From positions 471,630 to 535,629 of the forward strand of contig DASYGE010000002.1 of assembly GCA_036000105.1 (NCBI GenBank): DNA of 64,000 nucleotides. Direction: 5' to 3'. Below the pieces are notes generated by a model. The model did not search any database and was not told the origin of the DNA. It was given only the letters and a program-made list of their open reading frames with translations. Numbering within the stretch: position 1 is the first letter of the stretch; each line of letters starts with the position of its first letter. Shown in pieces: positions 27,198 to 35,668 of this stretch. The position numbers and the translations under genes are program-made. This DNA is from DASUBN01 sp036000105. Lineage in GTDB: Bacteria; Pseudomonadota; Gammaproteobacteria; Natronospirales; REEB76.

Positions 27198-27218
27198 TGG
27201 ACTGGACGGTCTAGTCTA
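27198..27218. promoter_or_regulatory. Imperfect palindrome, candidate TetR operator for the efflux genes
   Basis: The 21-base site reads TxGACTxGACxGTCxAGTCxA when aligned with its own reverse complement. It lies in the 69-base gap between emrA (-) and the TolC-like gene (+), where a single repressor, probably the TetR protein encoded at 28583, could control both directions. Confidence 0.65.
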
Positions 27219-27234
27219 ATTTCATGAGCAGGCA

Positions 27235-28572
27235 ATGTCAAATATCGTTACAAAGCCTATATATCGGGCCCTCGCGGGCAGCGCCGGTTTCCTCCTGAGT
27301 GGCGCGGTCTCCGCCGCCACCCTCGATCAGGCATTGGTCCAGGCCTGGCAGAACAACCCGACGCTCCAGTCGGAGCGCGACAACCTGGCGGCTGCCGATA
27401 GCCGGGTGGATGCATCCCAGGGCGGTTATTACCCCCAGGTGAAAGCTTTCGGTGCCATCGGCACGGCCCACCAGGGCGTGAATTTCATGAGCATCCCAGG
27501 CTTCAACCTACCCATCAGCTACGTGGTGCTGAACACCCGCGAGATAGGCTTGGAGGTGGACCAGACCCTGTACGCCGGCGGCAAGCTCAGCGCCACCAAG
27601 GACGCGACCCAACACCTGCGGGATGCCGAAGAAGCGAAGCTGCACGCGGTGGAGCAGGACGTGCTCCTGTATGCGGCCCAGTCCTATATGGATGTGCTGC
27701 AGTCACAGGCGGTGTTGAGCCTGGAGCAGAGCAACGAGAAGGTATTGCAGGAAGCCCTGGATCAGGCCCAGGCGAGCTTCGATAACGGCGAAGTGACCCA
27801 CACCGATGTGGATCAGGCGAGGGCAAGGCTCTCCGGCGCCCAGGCGGCGCGCATCCAGGCGGAAGGCGCACTGGCCGCGGCCCAGTCCGACTATGAACGC
27901 ATCATCGGCAGCGCCCCCGACAGTCTCAACCAGCCCGCGCCCTTGAGCGGCCTGCCCGCGAGCCAGGATGCGGCCTTGGCTCTCGCCGACAACAACTACG
28001 CAGTGGTGGCAGCCCAGTTAGCCAGCGCCGCCGCCCGCGACAACGTGGATATCGCGTCCAGCTCCATGAAGCCCTCCCTGACGCTGACCGGGCAGGTATC
28101 CAAGGCCAGCGAACCGCAGTTCCTGTTCGAGCGGCTGGATAACCGTTCCATCATGCTGAACTTCAGCATGCCGCTGTATGCCGGCGGCACGCTCACCTCG
28201 CAGATGCATACGGCTGAGCACCAGGCCGAAAGCAGCGAACAGCAGGCCCAGGATGCGCGCCGCCAGGCCCGCGACCAGGTGATACGCTCCTGGCAGGCTT
28301 ATCAGACGGCCAGCGCCGGTCTTGCCGCCATCCAGGTGCAGATCAAGGCTTCCCAGTCGGCCTACGACGGCGTGCAGGCCGAATACCGGGAAGGCGAGCG
28401 CACCACCCTCGACGTGCTGAATGCCGAGCAGGAACTGCTCAGCGCCCAGGTGAACCAGGTGCGGGCCGAGCGCGACGAGACGGTCGCCGAATATTCGCTG
28501 AAGGCGGCCACGGGTGTGCTCACCGCCAAAGACCTGAAACTGCCGGTAGGGACACCAGGCGCTTCCCAGTGA
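27235..28572 (+). CDS. TolC-family outer membrane efflux protein
   Basis: A 445-residue outer membrane factor with a signal peptide (AGSAGFLLSGAVSA) and two repeated helical/strand halves. LDQALVQAWQNNPTLQSERDN opens the first half; LALADNNYAVVAAQLASAAA opens the second, the usual internal duplication. VGLEV-type strands and the Ala/Gln-rich helices fit TolC. It completes the EmrAB pump encoded divergently. The regulator gene follows within 12 bases. Confidence 0.92.
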   Translation: MSNIVTKPIYRALAGSAGFLLSGAVSAATLDQALVQAWQNNPTLQSERDNLAAADSRVDASQGGYYPQVKAFGAIGTAHQGVNFMSIPGFNLPISYVVLNTREIGLEVDQTLYAGGKLSATKDATQHLRDAEEAKLHAVEQDVLLYAAQSYMDVLQSQAVLSLEQSNEKVLQEALDQAQASFDNGEVTHTDVDQARARLSGAQAARIQAEGALAAAQSDYERIIGSAPDSLNQPAPLSGLPASQDAALALADNNYAVVAAQLASAAARDNVDIASSSMKPSLTLTGQVSKASEPQFLFERLDNRSIMLNFSMPLYAGGTLTSQMHTAEHQAESSEQQAQDARRQARDQVIRSWQAYQTASAGLAAIQVQIKASQSAYDGVQAEYREGERTTLDVLNAEQELLSAQVNQVRAERDETVAEYSLKAATGVLTAKDLKLPVGTPGASQ

Positions 28573-28582
28573 GGTGATGGGT

Positions 28583-29224
28583 ATGGCGGAGCAAACTCAC
28601 GACGACAGTACTGCGACCAACCCCGCCGGCCGCGAGGGCAAACGCGAGGCGATACTCGACGCCGCTCACAAGGTGTTCCTCGACGTGGGTTTCGGTGCCA
28701 CCAGCATGGATGCCATCGCCGTGGCGGCCAAGGTCTCCAAGCAGACGGTATACAACCATTTCGGTTCCAAGGAAGAGCTGTTCGGCGCGATGATCCGCGG
28801 GGTCTGCGACCGCATGCTGACGGTGTTCGAAGAGGCGGCCAAGAGCGGCAAGCCGGAAGACACCCTGAGAGCCATCGCCCGCCAGATCGTGAAGAAGGTC
28901 ATGGAGCACGACCGGCTGGCGCTGTATCGCCTGCTGATCGCGGAGAGCCAGCGCTTCCCGGAGCTGGGGCATATCTTCTACGAATCCGGCCCGCAGGTGA
29001 CGCGCAAGTACCTGGCCGACTATTTCACCGAACAGAACGCCCGTGGCACCATGCACGTGGCGAACCCCGCCATCACCGCCGACCAGTTCTTCGGCCTCTT
29101 GTCGGGCTGCTACCCCAAGGCGCAGCTCGGGATAGGGCCGTTGCCGGCACAGGACTACCTCGATGGCTACATCGAGAACGCCGTCTCGATGTTCATGAGC
29201 GCCTATGGCGGCCCCCGCCGCTGA
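28583..29224 (+). CDS. TetR/AcrR-family regulator of the efflux operon
   Basis: A 213-residue TetR-family repressor. The DNA-binding part is at about residues 17-65 (REAILDAAHKVFLDVGFG, then TSMDAIAVAAKVSKQTVYNHFGSKEELF), followed by an AcrR-type C-terminal domain. Three starts are possible (GTG 28574, ATG 28577, ATG 28583); GAGG at 28571-28574 best fits ATG 28583. It is co-transcribed with the TolC-like gene and probably binds the palindrome at 27198-27218. Confidence 0.88.
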   Translation: MAEQTHDDSTATNPAGREGKREAILDAAHKVFLDVGFGATSMDAIAVAAKVSKQTVYNHFGSKEELFGAMIRGVCDRMLTVFEEAAKSGKPEDTLRAIARQIVKKVMEHDRLALYRLLIAESQRFPELGHIFYESGPQVTRKYLADYFTEQNARGTMHVANPAITADQFFGLLSGCYPKAQLGIGPLPAQDYLDGYIENAVSMFMSAYGGPRR

Positions 29225-29230
29225 AATCCC

Positions 29231-29246
29231 TCCGCCTTCCGGCGGA
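29231..29246 (+). terminator. Possible weak terminator hairpin after tetR
   Basis: TCCGCC and GGCGGA pair around TTCC, seven bases after the tetR stop. There is no T-tract, so termination would be weak or factor-dependent. Confidence 0.35.
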
Positions 29247-29341
29247 ACCCTGACCTCACCCCGCTTGTCCAAACACCGGTGCTAGACTGGCCCGGCCGCT
29301 TTTGCGTCGGCGGTCGTACGGACATCCATCGAGGGGAAAGC

Positions 29342-32011
29342 ATGCTGAATCGCCGTCATCTCGTGTCACTCTGCGCCGGGCTGCTCCTCTGCTTGTCTGC
29401 TGCTCAAGCCGCCAGCGTCCCTGGGACGCAGGATGTGCTGCGCACCACCCTCAAGAACGGTCTGCGGGTGGTGATCGTACGCAATACCCTGGCACCGGTG
29501 GTCACCACCGAGATGAACTATCTGGTCGGGTCCAACGAGGCGCCTGCCGGCTTCCCTGGTACCGCCCATGCCCTGGAGCACATGATGTTCCGCGGCAGCC
29601 CGGGTCTCTCCAAGGACCAGCTGGCGGAGATCGCGGCAGCCATGGGCGGGGATTTCAATGCGGATACCACCCAGACCGTCACTCAGTATTTTTTCACGGT
29701 GCCCGCCGAGGATCTCAGCGTGGCCCTGCACATCGACGCGCTGCGCATGCAGGGACTGGATGCGAGCGAGGCGGAATGGGCTAATGAACGCGGCGCCATA
29801 GAGCAGGAGGTATCGCGCGACCTGTCGAGCCCGCAATACGTCTTCTATTCGCAATTGCTGGCCACGCTCTTCGAGGGCACGCCCTATGCCCACGATGCGC
29901 TTGGCACCCGTCCGTCCTTCGACAAGACCAGCGCCGGGATGCTCAAGGATTTCTATTCCCATTGGTACGCACCCAACAACGCGATCTTGGTGATCGTGGG
30001 CGATGTAGATCCGGCGAAGACCCTGGCTGAAGTGCAGACGCTCTACGGCGGCATCTCCTCCAAGCAGCTACCTGCTCATCCAGACGTGCAGCTGCAACCC
30101 GTCAAGGCCAAGACGGTCGAACTGCCCACGGACCTGCCCTACGGATTGGTGCTGCTCTCCTATCGCATGCCGAGCTTGACGGACAAGGATTACGCCGCGA
30201 GCCAGGTGCTCGGGGATGTACTGGCGAGTCGCCGCAGCAGCCTGTATGCGCTGGTGCCGGCGGGCAAGGCTCTGTACACCGGTTTCGAAGCCAATGGTCT
30301 CCCGCAGGCGGGCCTCGGTTTTGCCGTCGGGGTCTTCCCCAAGGGCGGGGATTCGGCCGCGTTGGTGCAGGACATGCGCGGCGTGCTGGCCGACATGCTC
30401 AAGGATGGGGTCCCCGGGGAACTGGTGGAAGCATCCAAACGCCAGGAGATCGCGCAACTCGAGCTAGAGAAGAATTCGGTCTCGGGCCTGGCTAACGTCT
30501 GGTCCGAAGCCCTGGCTTTCCAGGGGCTCACTTCGCCCGATGACATGGCCCAGGCGTTCCGCGCGGTGAGCGTGGCGGACGTGGACCGGGTGGCCCGCGC
30601 CTATCTCGATGAGCAGCACATGGTCACGGCCGTGCTCACGCCGCAAGCCTCCGGCAAGCCGATATCGGGCAAGGGTTTCGGCGGCGCCGAGTCCCTGTCC
30701 TCCGCGCCTGAGAAGTCGGTGCCGCTGCCGGAGTGGGCGGAGAAAGCACTGGCACAGTTCAACGTGCCCACGTCCACCGTGAACCCGGAGGTCAGCACGC
30801 TCGCGAACGGTATCAAGCTCATCGTCCAGCCGGAGGACGTGAGCGACACGGTGAGCGTCTACGGGCGCATCGCCAACCATGCAGCGATGCAGGAGTCCAA
30901 GGGCAAGGACGGCGTCTCCCAGGTGCTAGACGGGCTGTTCGAATACGGCAGTACCTCCCTGGACAGGCTCGCCTTCCAGAAAGCCCTGGATGACATCGCG
31001 GCCGATGAGAAAGCTGGCATCGAATTCTCCGTGCAGGCACCGTCGCATGATTTCGAGCGCGCCGTGCAACTCCTGGCAGACAACGAGCTGCATCCGGCTC
31101 TGCCGGCACCCGCTTTCAAGGTGGTGCAGTCCCAGACCGCGCATTTCCTGGCGGGCAACCTCAGCAGCCCGGAGTATCTGTTCCAACGCGCGTACATAAA
31201 GGGTCTGGTGCCTGAAGGGGACCCATCGCTGCGGGAAGCCACCCCGGACTCAGTCATGGGTCTCAGTCTCGATGATGTCCAGAGTTATTACGCTGAGGCC
31301 TTCCGGCCCGATCTCACCAGCATCGTGGTGATAGGCAAGGTCACGCCGGCGGAGGCGCGGCGGGTGGTGGAGAAATACTTCGGCGCATGGGCGGCCAAAG
31401 GTCCGCGACCGCAGACGGACCTGCCGGCCATACCGCTCAACAAGGCTTCCCAAGCCTTGGTGCCGGATCAGAGCAGCGTGCAGGACCAGGTGGTGCTGAT
31501 CCAGAGCCTCGGCAGCGACCTGTTCAACCCTGAACGTTATGCTCTGGAGGTCGGCAACCAGGTCTTGGGCGGCGGCTTCTATGCTTCGCGCTTAAGCCGC
31601 GACCTGCGGGAGAAGGCCGGGCTCGTCTATACGGTGAACTCTCAGTTCCAGTGGGGCCGTACCCGTGCTTACTATCAGGTGAGCTATGGCTGCGATCCGG
31701 GCAAGGTGAGCAAGGCGCGCACCCTGGTGCTCAACGACCTCGCGTCCATGCAGAGTGCGCCGATCAGCGCTACAGAACTGGCGCGTGCTCAGGCCACGCT
31801 GTTGAGACGTATCCCCTTGCGGGCGGCTAGCGTCGATGATGTGGCCGGCAACCTGCTGAAGTATTCCGTGAACGGTCAGCCTCTGGACGAGGATATCGTG
31901 GCCGCGCGGCATTACGCGGGGATCACGGCTCCCGAGGTGCAGGCGGCGTTCAAGCAGTGGTTGCGCCAGGCGGGCATGGTGGAGGTCGTCAAGGGCCCCA
32001 CGCCGAAATAA
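29342..32011 (+). CDS. M16-family zinc peptidase (insulinase/PqqL-like), exported
   Basis: An 889-residue protein with a signal peptide (LCAGLLLCLSAAQAA). The inverted zinc motif HxxEH is H76-E79-H80 (GTAHALEHMMFRG), and the distal Glu lies in NERGAIEQEVSRDL. The second half repeats the fold without the zinc site, as in two-domain M16 proteases that form a clam-shell chamber for peptides. I start at ATG 29342 (GAGGGGAAAG upstream), since an upstream frame at 29279 lacks a signal. Ends at a bidirectional terminator. Confidence 0.9.
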   Translation: MLNRRHLVSLCAGLLLCLSAAQAASVPGTQDVLRTTLKNGLRVVIVRNTLAPVVTTEMNYLVGSNEAPAGFPGTAHALEHMMFRGSPGLSKDQLAEIAAAMGGDFNADTTQTVTQYFFTVPAEDLSVALHIDALRMQGLDASEAEWANERGAIEQEVSRDLSSPQYVFYSQLLATLFEGTPYAHDALGTRPSFDKTSAGMLKDFYSHWYAPNNAILVIVGDVDPAKTLAEVQTLYGGISSKQLPAHPDVQLQPVKAKTVELPTDLPYGLVLLSYRMPSLTDKDYAASQVLGDVLASRRSSLYALVPAGKALYTGFEANGLPQAGLGFAVGVFPKGGDSAALVQDMRGVLADMLKDGVPGELVEASKRQEIAQLELEKNSVSGLANVWSEALAFQGLTSPDDMAQAFRAVSVADVDRVARAYLDEQHMVTAVLTPQASGKPISGKGFGGAESLSSAPEKSVPLPEWAEKALAQFNVPTSTVNPEVSTLANGIKLIVQPEDVSDTVSVYGRIANHAAMQESKGKDGVSQVLDGLFEYGSTSLDRLAFQKALDDIAADEKAGIEFSVQAPSHDFERAVQLLADNELHPALPAPAFKVVQSQTAHFLAGNLSSPEYLFQRAYIKGLVPEGDPSLREATPDSVMGLSLDDVQSYYAEAFRPDLTSIVVIGKVTPAEARRVVEKYFGAWAAKGPRPQTDLPAIPLNKASQALVPDQSSVQDQVVLIQSLGSDLFNPERYALEVGNQVLGGGFYASRLSRDLREKAGLVYTVNSQFQWGRTRAYYQVSYGCDPGKVSKARTLVLNDLASMQSAPISATELARAQATLLRRIPLRAASVDDVAGNLLKYSVNGQPLDEDIVAARHYAGITAPEVQAAFKQWLRQAGMVEVVKGPTPK

Positions 32012-32040
32012 CTTGGTGCCAGGGCTACAAGCGGACAAAA

Positions 32041-32067
32041 AAGAACCCCGCCTTAAGCGGGGTTCTT
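32041..32067. terminator. Bidirectional intrinsic terminator
   Basis: AAGAACCCCGC at 32041-32051 pairs with GCGGGGTTCTT at 32057-32067 around CTTAA. It lies between the convergent M16 peptidase and BaxI/YccA-like genes; an A-run precedes it, which becomes a T-run for the minus strand. Confidence 0.88.
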
Positions 32068-32089
32068 CATTCCGAGGGTGTAATAGAGA

Positions 32090-32836
32090 TCAGCGTCGGG
32101 TATTGCCCAGGAGCCGCAGGATCTCCAGGTACAGCCAGACCAGGGTGACCATCAGGGCGAAAGCGCCGTACCACTCCATGTAGCGCGGGGCGCCCATGGC
32201 GGACTGCTGGGCGATGATGTCGAAATCCAGCACCAGATTGAAGGCGGCGATGGCTACGATCACGAGGCTGATGCCGATGGACAGGCTGCTGTGGCCGAAC
32301 AGCGCGCTCGTATCCACCCCGAAGAAGGACACCACCCAGGTGACCAGATAGAAGATCAGGATGCCGCTGGTGGCGGCGAACAGCATGCGCTTGAACCGGT
32401 CCGTCACCTTGATGATGCCGGTGCGGTAGAGGACCAGCATGCCGAAGGCCGTGGCCATGGTGAGCCCCACCGCTTGGATGACGATGCCGGGATAGCGCAG
32501 CTCGAACAGGGCGGAGATACCGCCGATGGCGAAGCCCTCGCAGATGGCGTAGAGGGGCGCGGTGATGGGGGCCCAATTGGGCTTGAAGGAGGTGGCGATG
32601 GCGAACACCAGTCCGCCGATCATCCCGCCCAGCACATAGGGCAAGACCGTGTCGGCGGAAGCGGTCTCGAAGAAACGTCCCCATACCCAGCTGGCCGTGA
32701 GCATGAGCAGCACCAGCATGATGACGCTCTTGCCGATGGTACCGTTCACGGTCATGCGGTCGCCGGTGATGACGCCCGGCTGGGTGAAGGCTTTGGTCCG
32801 CAATATCGGGTTACCGGTCTTGTTCAAATCGGCCAT
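32090..32836 (-). CDS. Bax inhibitor-1/YccA-family membrane protein
   Basis: A 248-residue polytopic protein with seven predicted helices, starting after a 30-residue cytoplasmic segment (NPILRTKAFTQPG, typical of the BaxI_1 subfamily). It ends with YGAFALMVTLVWLYLEILRLL, which carries the family's terminal helix. EGFAIGGISALFE and AAFNLVLDFD are typical as well. Members are linked to membrane stress and calcium leak in other bacteria; the role here is unknown. It is divergent from the nuclease/helicase pair. Confidence 0.87.
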   Translation of the reverse strand: MADLNKTGNPILRTKAFTQPGVITGDRMTVNGTIGKSVIMLVLLMLTASWVWGRFFETASADTVLPYVLGGMIGGLVFAIATSFKPNWAPITAPLYAICEGFAIGGISALFELRYPGIVIQAVGLTMATAFGMLVLYRTGIIKVTDRFKRMLFAATSGILIFYLVTWVVSFFGVDTSALFGHSSLSIGISLVIVAIAAFNLVLDFDIIAQQSAMGAPRYMEWYGAFALMVTLVWLYLEILRLLGNTRR

Positions 32837-32941
32837 GGTTTCTTGCCTCTGATCCTATGGGTTGGATGGGACAATTGTACGCCGTCCAGCCGAAAACGCA
32901 GAACGGTTACACTGTCAACATACTTGTTGGGGACTGACTCG

Positions 32942-35668
32942 ATGGCTTTCAAGCGCATCTGGCATCAGGCTGAGGTGCTCGCCGCACTGGATGCGGGCGC
33001 CACGGTGGTGACCTCTGGCGAGCGTCTGGCGCGGGCGGTAAGGCTCGCCCATGGCGAAGACCGCCAGGCTGCCGGCGCCATCGTCTGGGAGCGGCCGGAC
33101 GTGATGTCCTATGGGGGCTTCCTCAACCGCCTGTATGACAGCGTGGTGAACGCGACCCTGGGCGCGTCTGCCAACCCGCCGCCCAAGCGCATCTCCGAAG
33201 CTGTCGCCGAGATCCTGTGGGAAGAGGCCATACATGCTTCGCCGGCAGGGGAAGGCTTGCTACAAGTGACAGCCGCGGCACGGGAAGCCCAGCGGGCCTG
33301 GAATCTCATGTGGGCCTACCGCATCCCACCGGAGCGCATCGCCACCGCGGAGGACGAGGATGCGCGCCAGTTCGCCGCCTGGTCCGGGCATTTCAGGCAG
33401 AAGAGCCGCGAGCAGGGCTGGCTGGAGGATGCGCGCCTCGCCGACTGGTTGGCGACCCGCGTGCGCGAAGGTGCGCTGCCAGTGCCGGCGGAAGTAGTGT
33501 TCGCCGGCTTCGATGTGCTGACGCCACAACAACTAGAGTTGACGGAGAGCTTGCGTTTCCGGAGCGGCAAGGCGCGGCTGCTTGCAGCACAAGCACCTGC
33601 GGCCACGGATGCGCTGCGCACTCTTTGCGATGACACCCAGGCGGAGATGCATGCAGCGGCCCAGTGGGCTCGCGCGCTGTTGGACAAGGATCCCACGGGC
33701 AGCATCGGCATCGTGGTGCGGGATCTCTCCACCAGCCGCACGGCCATGACCCGCGCTCTGGACGACGCCCTCTGCCCGCCGGCGAGCGCGGGCCGGGAGA
33801 TCGCCCGCCCTTATGATCTCTCCTTGGGGCTGCCGCTGGATTCTTTCCCGGTGGTGCACGTGGCCCTGGCTGCATTGGAGTTGCTGCAACGACGCACGCC
33901 CTTCGAGAGCGTGAGTCTGTTGCTGCGCTCGGCGTTCCTCGCTGGTGCCGAGAGCGAACGCCATGGGCGGGCGCGCATGGAACTCACACTGCGACAACGG
34001 GTGAGCGAGGACATCAGCTTGGAGGCCTGCATCAACTTCGCCACTGTCCAGGGCGGGTTGCCGGGGCTGGTGAGCGCCTTGCAGGCACTGGCGGAAACAG
34101 CGACCGCCATGCCGGCGCGTCAGAGCTTGTCCGCCTGGGCGGGATATTTCGCCGACGCTCTCGCACGTTGCGGCTGGCCGGGGGAACGGGCCTTGGATAG
34201 CCGTGAATACCAGACGGTGACAGCCTTCCGTGATCTGATCGGCGAGCTGGTGCATCTGGATGCGGTCCTGGGGGCTGTGCCTTTCGGCGAGGCGCTCACG
34301 CGCTTGAAACGTCTGGCGGGGGACAGCATCTTCCAGCCCGCGGGTGAGCAGGCGCCGGTGCAGGTGCTGGGCCTCCTGGAGACCGCGGGTCTGCGCTTCG
34401 AACATCTCTGGATCATGGGCCTCTCGGACGAGGTGTGGCCCGCGAGTCCCCGCCCGGCTGCCTTCATCCCGCCGCGCCTGCAACGGGAATACAAAGTGCC
34501 CCATGCAGGCGCCGCCCTCGAACTCGCCTTCGCCCGCCAGATCACGCAGCGGCTTTTGGCGAGCGCGGCCCATGTGGTGGCGAGCACGCCTGCCAGCCAG
34601 GGCGATGCGGAGTTGCGGGCCAGCCCGCTCATCGCCCATCTGCCGGTCGTGGCGTTGGAGGGCGTGCGCCAGGCTCACGTCCTGCCTTATAGACAGCAGT
34701 TGCAGTTGGAGCATGGGCGTGCGGCAGAGGCTTATATAGATATGCAGGGGCCGGGCTTGCGCCCCGGCGAACAGACCCGGGGCGGCACCCAACTCATCCG
34801 TTCGCAAGCCGCCTGCCCGTTCCAGGCTTTCGCCTGGCACCGCTTGGGAGCGAAACCCCTGGATGAACCGGAGCTGGGCCCCGATGCCCTGGAGCGCGGC
34901 AGCCTGGTGCATGAAGTGTTGCAGGCGGTGTGGGCGCGCCTCAAGGATTATGCGGCCCTCGCGGCGTTGGATGGCACGGGCCGCCGAGCACTGGCGGCTG
35001 AGTGCGCGGTCCAGGCGGTGGCGATACGCACTCGGGAGTTACCGGAGGTCTATACGCGGCGGGTGTCCGAGATCGAACGGGAGCGGCTCACGCAGCTGGT
35101 GAGTGCCTGGCTCGACGAAGAAGCCATGCGCCCGCCCTTCAAGGTAGTGGAGCGCGAGGCTGAACATACGCTCACGGTCGGACCCTTGAAGCTGAAGGCG
35201 AGGGTGGATCGCATCGATGAACTGCCGGATGGCGGCCGGGTGATCCTGGACTACAAGACCGGGCGCGTGAGCCTGCAAAGCTGGCTGGATACACGACCGG
35301 ACGAACCGCAGCTGCCCCTGTATGCCATCGGCAATCCCACACGGCTCGCGGGTCTTGCCTTCGCCTGTCTCAAGCCCGGGGAGATGCGCTATCTCGGCCT
35401 GGCTGAACGGGATGGCGTAGCGGCAGGCGTGGAAGCTTACGCGGGATACAAGCATCAGCCCCAGGGTGCATCTGACTGGGCGGCGCTAATGGAGTTCTGG
35501 CAGCGCAATCTCACAGCTCTGGCAGAGGAATACGCGGCCGGCGAAGCGCGGGTGGCGCCCAAGAGCCCCATGACTTGCGTGCGTTGCCACCTCTCGACCC
35601 TGTGCCGCATAGATGAACTCGGCGGCCCGGGTAGCTTCGACGAGGAGGAGGCGGACGATGAAGCCTGA
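32942..35668 (+). CDS. AddB-like PD-(D/E)XK nuclease with iron-sulfur cysteines
   Basis: A 908-residue protein of the type annotated as probable DNA repair protein in gammaproteobacteria. The C-terminal nuclease has the core GGRVILDYKTGRV near residue 769. Four cysteines match the AddB iron-sulfur staple: C625 (SQAACPFQAF), then C879, C882 and C888 (CVRCHLSTLC). The N-terminus (VVTSGERLARAVRLA) lines up with the helicase-like region but has no Walker A motif. The next gene, overlapping by 11 bases, is an AddA-like helicase-nuclease, so the pair should process DNA ends for recombination. ATG 32942 is used; the frame extends upstream over the divergent gene. Confidence 0.85.
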   Translation: MAFKRIWHQAEVLAALDAGATVVTSGERLARAVRLAHGEDRQAAGAIVWERPDVMSYGGFLNRLYDSVVNATLGASANPPPKRISEAVAEILWEEAIHASPAGEGLLQVTAAAREAQRAWNLMWAYRIPPERIATAEDEDARQFAAWSGHFRQKSREQGWLEDARLADWLATRVREGALPVPAEVVFAGFDVLTPQQLELTESLRFRSGKARLLAAQAPAATDALRTLCDDTQAEMHAAAQWARALLDKDPTGSIGIVVRDLSTSRTAMTRALDDALCPPASAGREIARPYDLSLGLPLDSFPVVHVALAALELLQRRTPFESVSLLLRSAFLAGAESERHGRARMELTLRQRVSEDISLEACINFATVQGGLPGLVSALQALAETATAMPARQSLSAWAGYFADALARCGWPGERALDSREYQTVTAFRDLIGELVHLDAVLGAVPFGEALTRLKRLAGDSIFQPAGEQAPVQVLGLLETAGLRFEHLWIMGLSDEVWPASPRPAAFIPPRLQREYKVPHAGAALELAFARQITQRLLASAAHVVASTPASQGDAELRASPLIAHLPVVALEGVRQAHVLPYRQQLQLEHGRAAEAYIDMQGPGLRPGEQTRGGTQLIRSQAACPFQAFAWHRLGAKPLDEPELGPDALERGSLVHEVLQAVWARLKDYAALAALDGTGRRALAAECAVQAVAIRTRELPEVYTRRVSEIERERLTQLVSAWLDEEAMRPPFKVVEREAEHTLTVGPLKLKARVDRIDELPDGGRVILDYKTGRVSLQSWLDTRPDEPQLPLYAIGNPTRLAGLAFACLKPGEMRYLGLAERDGVAAGVEAYAGYKHQPQGASDWAALMEFWQRNLTALAEEYAAGEARVAPKSPMTCVRCHLSTLCRIDELGGPGSFDEEEADDEA

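Noticed and set aside
32291..32941. N-terminal extension of the AddB-like protein by about 217 residues
   Set aside because: The extension is antisense to the BaxI/YccA-like gene, is Gly/His/Asp-rich and not typical of the family; ATG 32942 gives the natural start.
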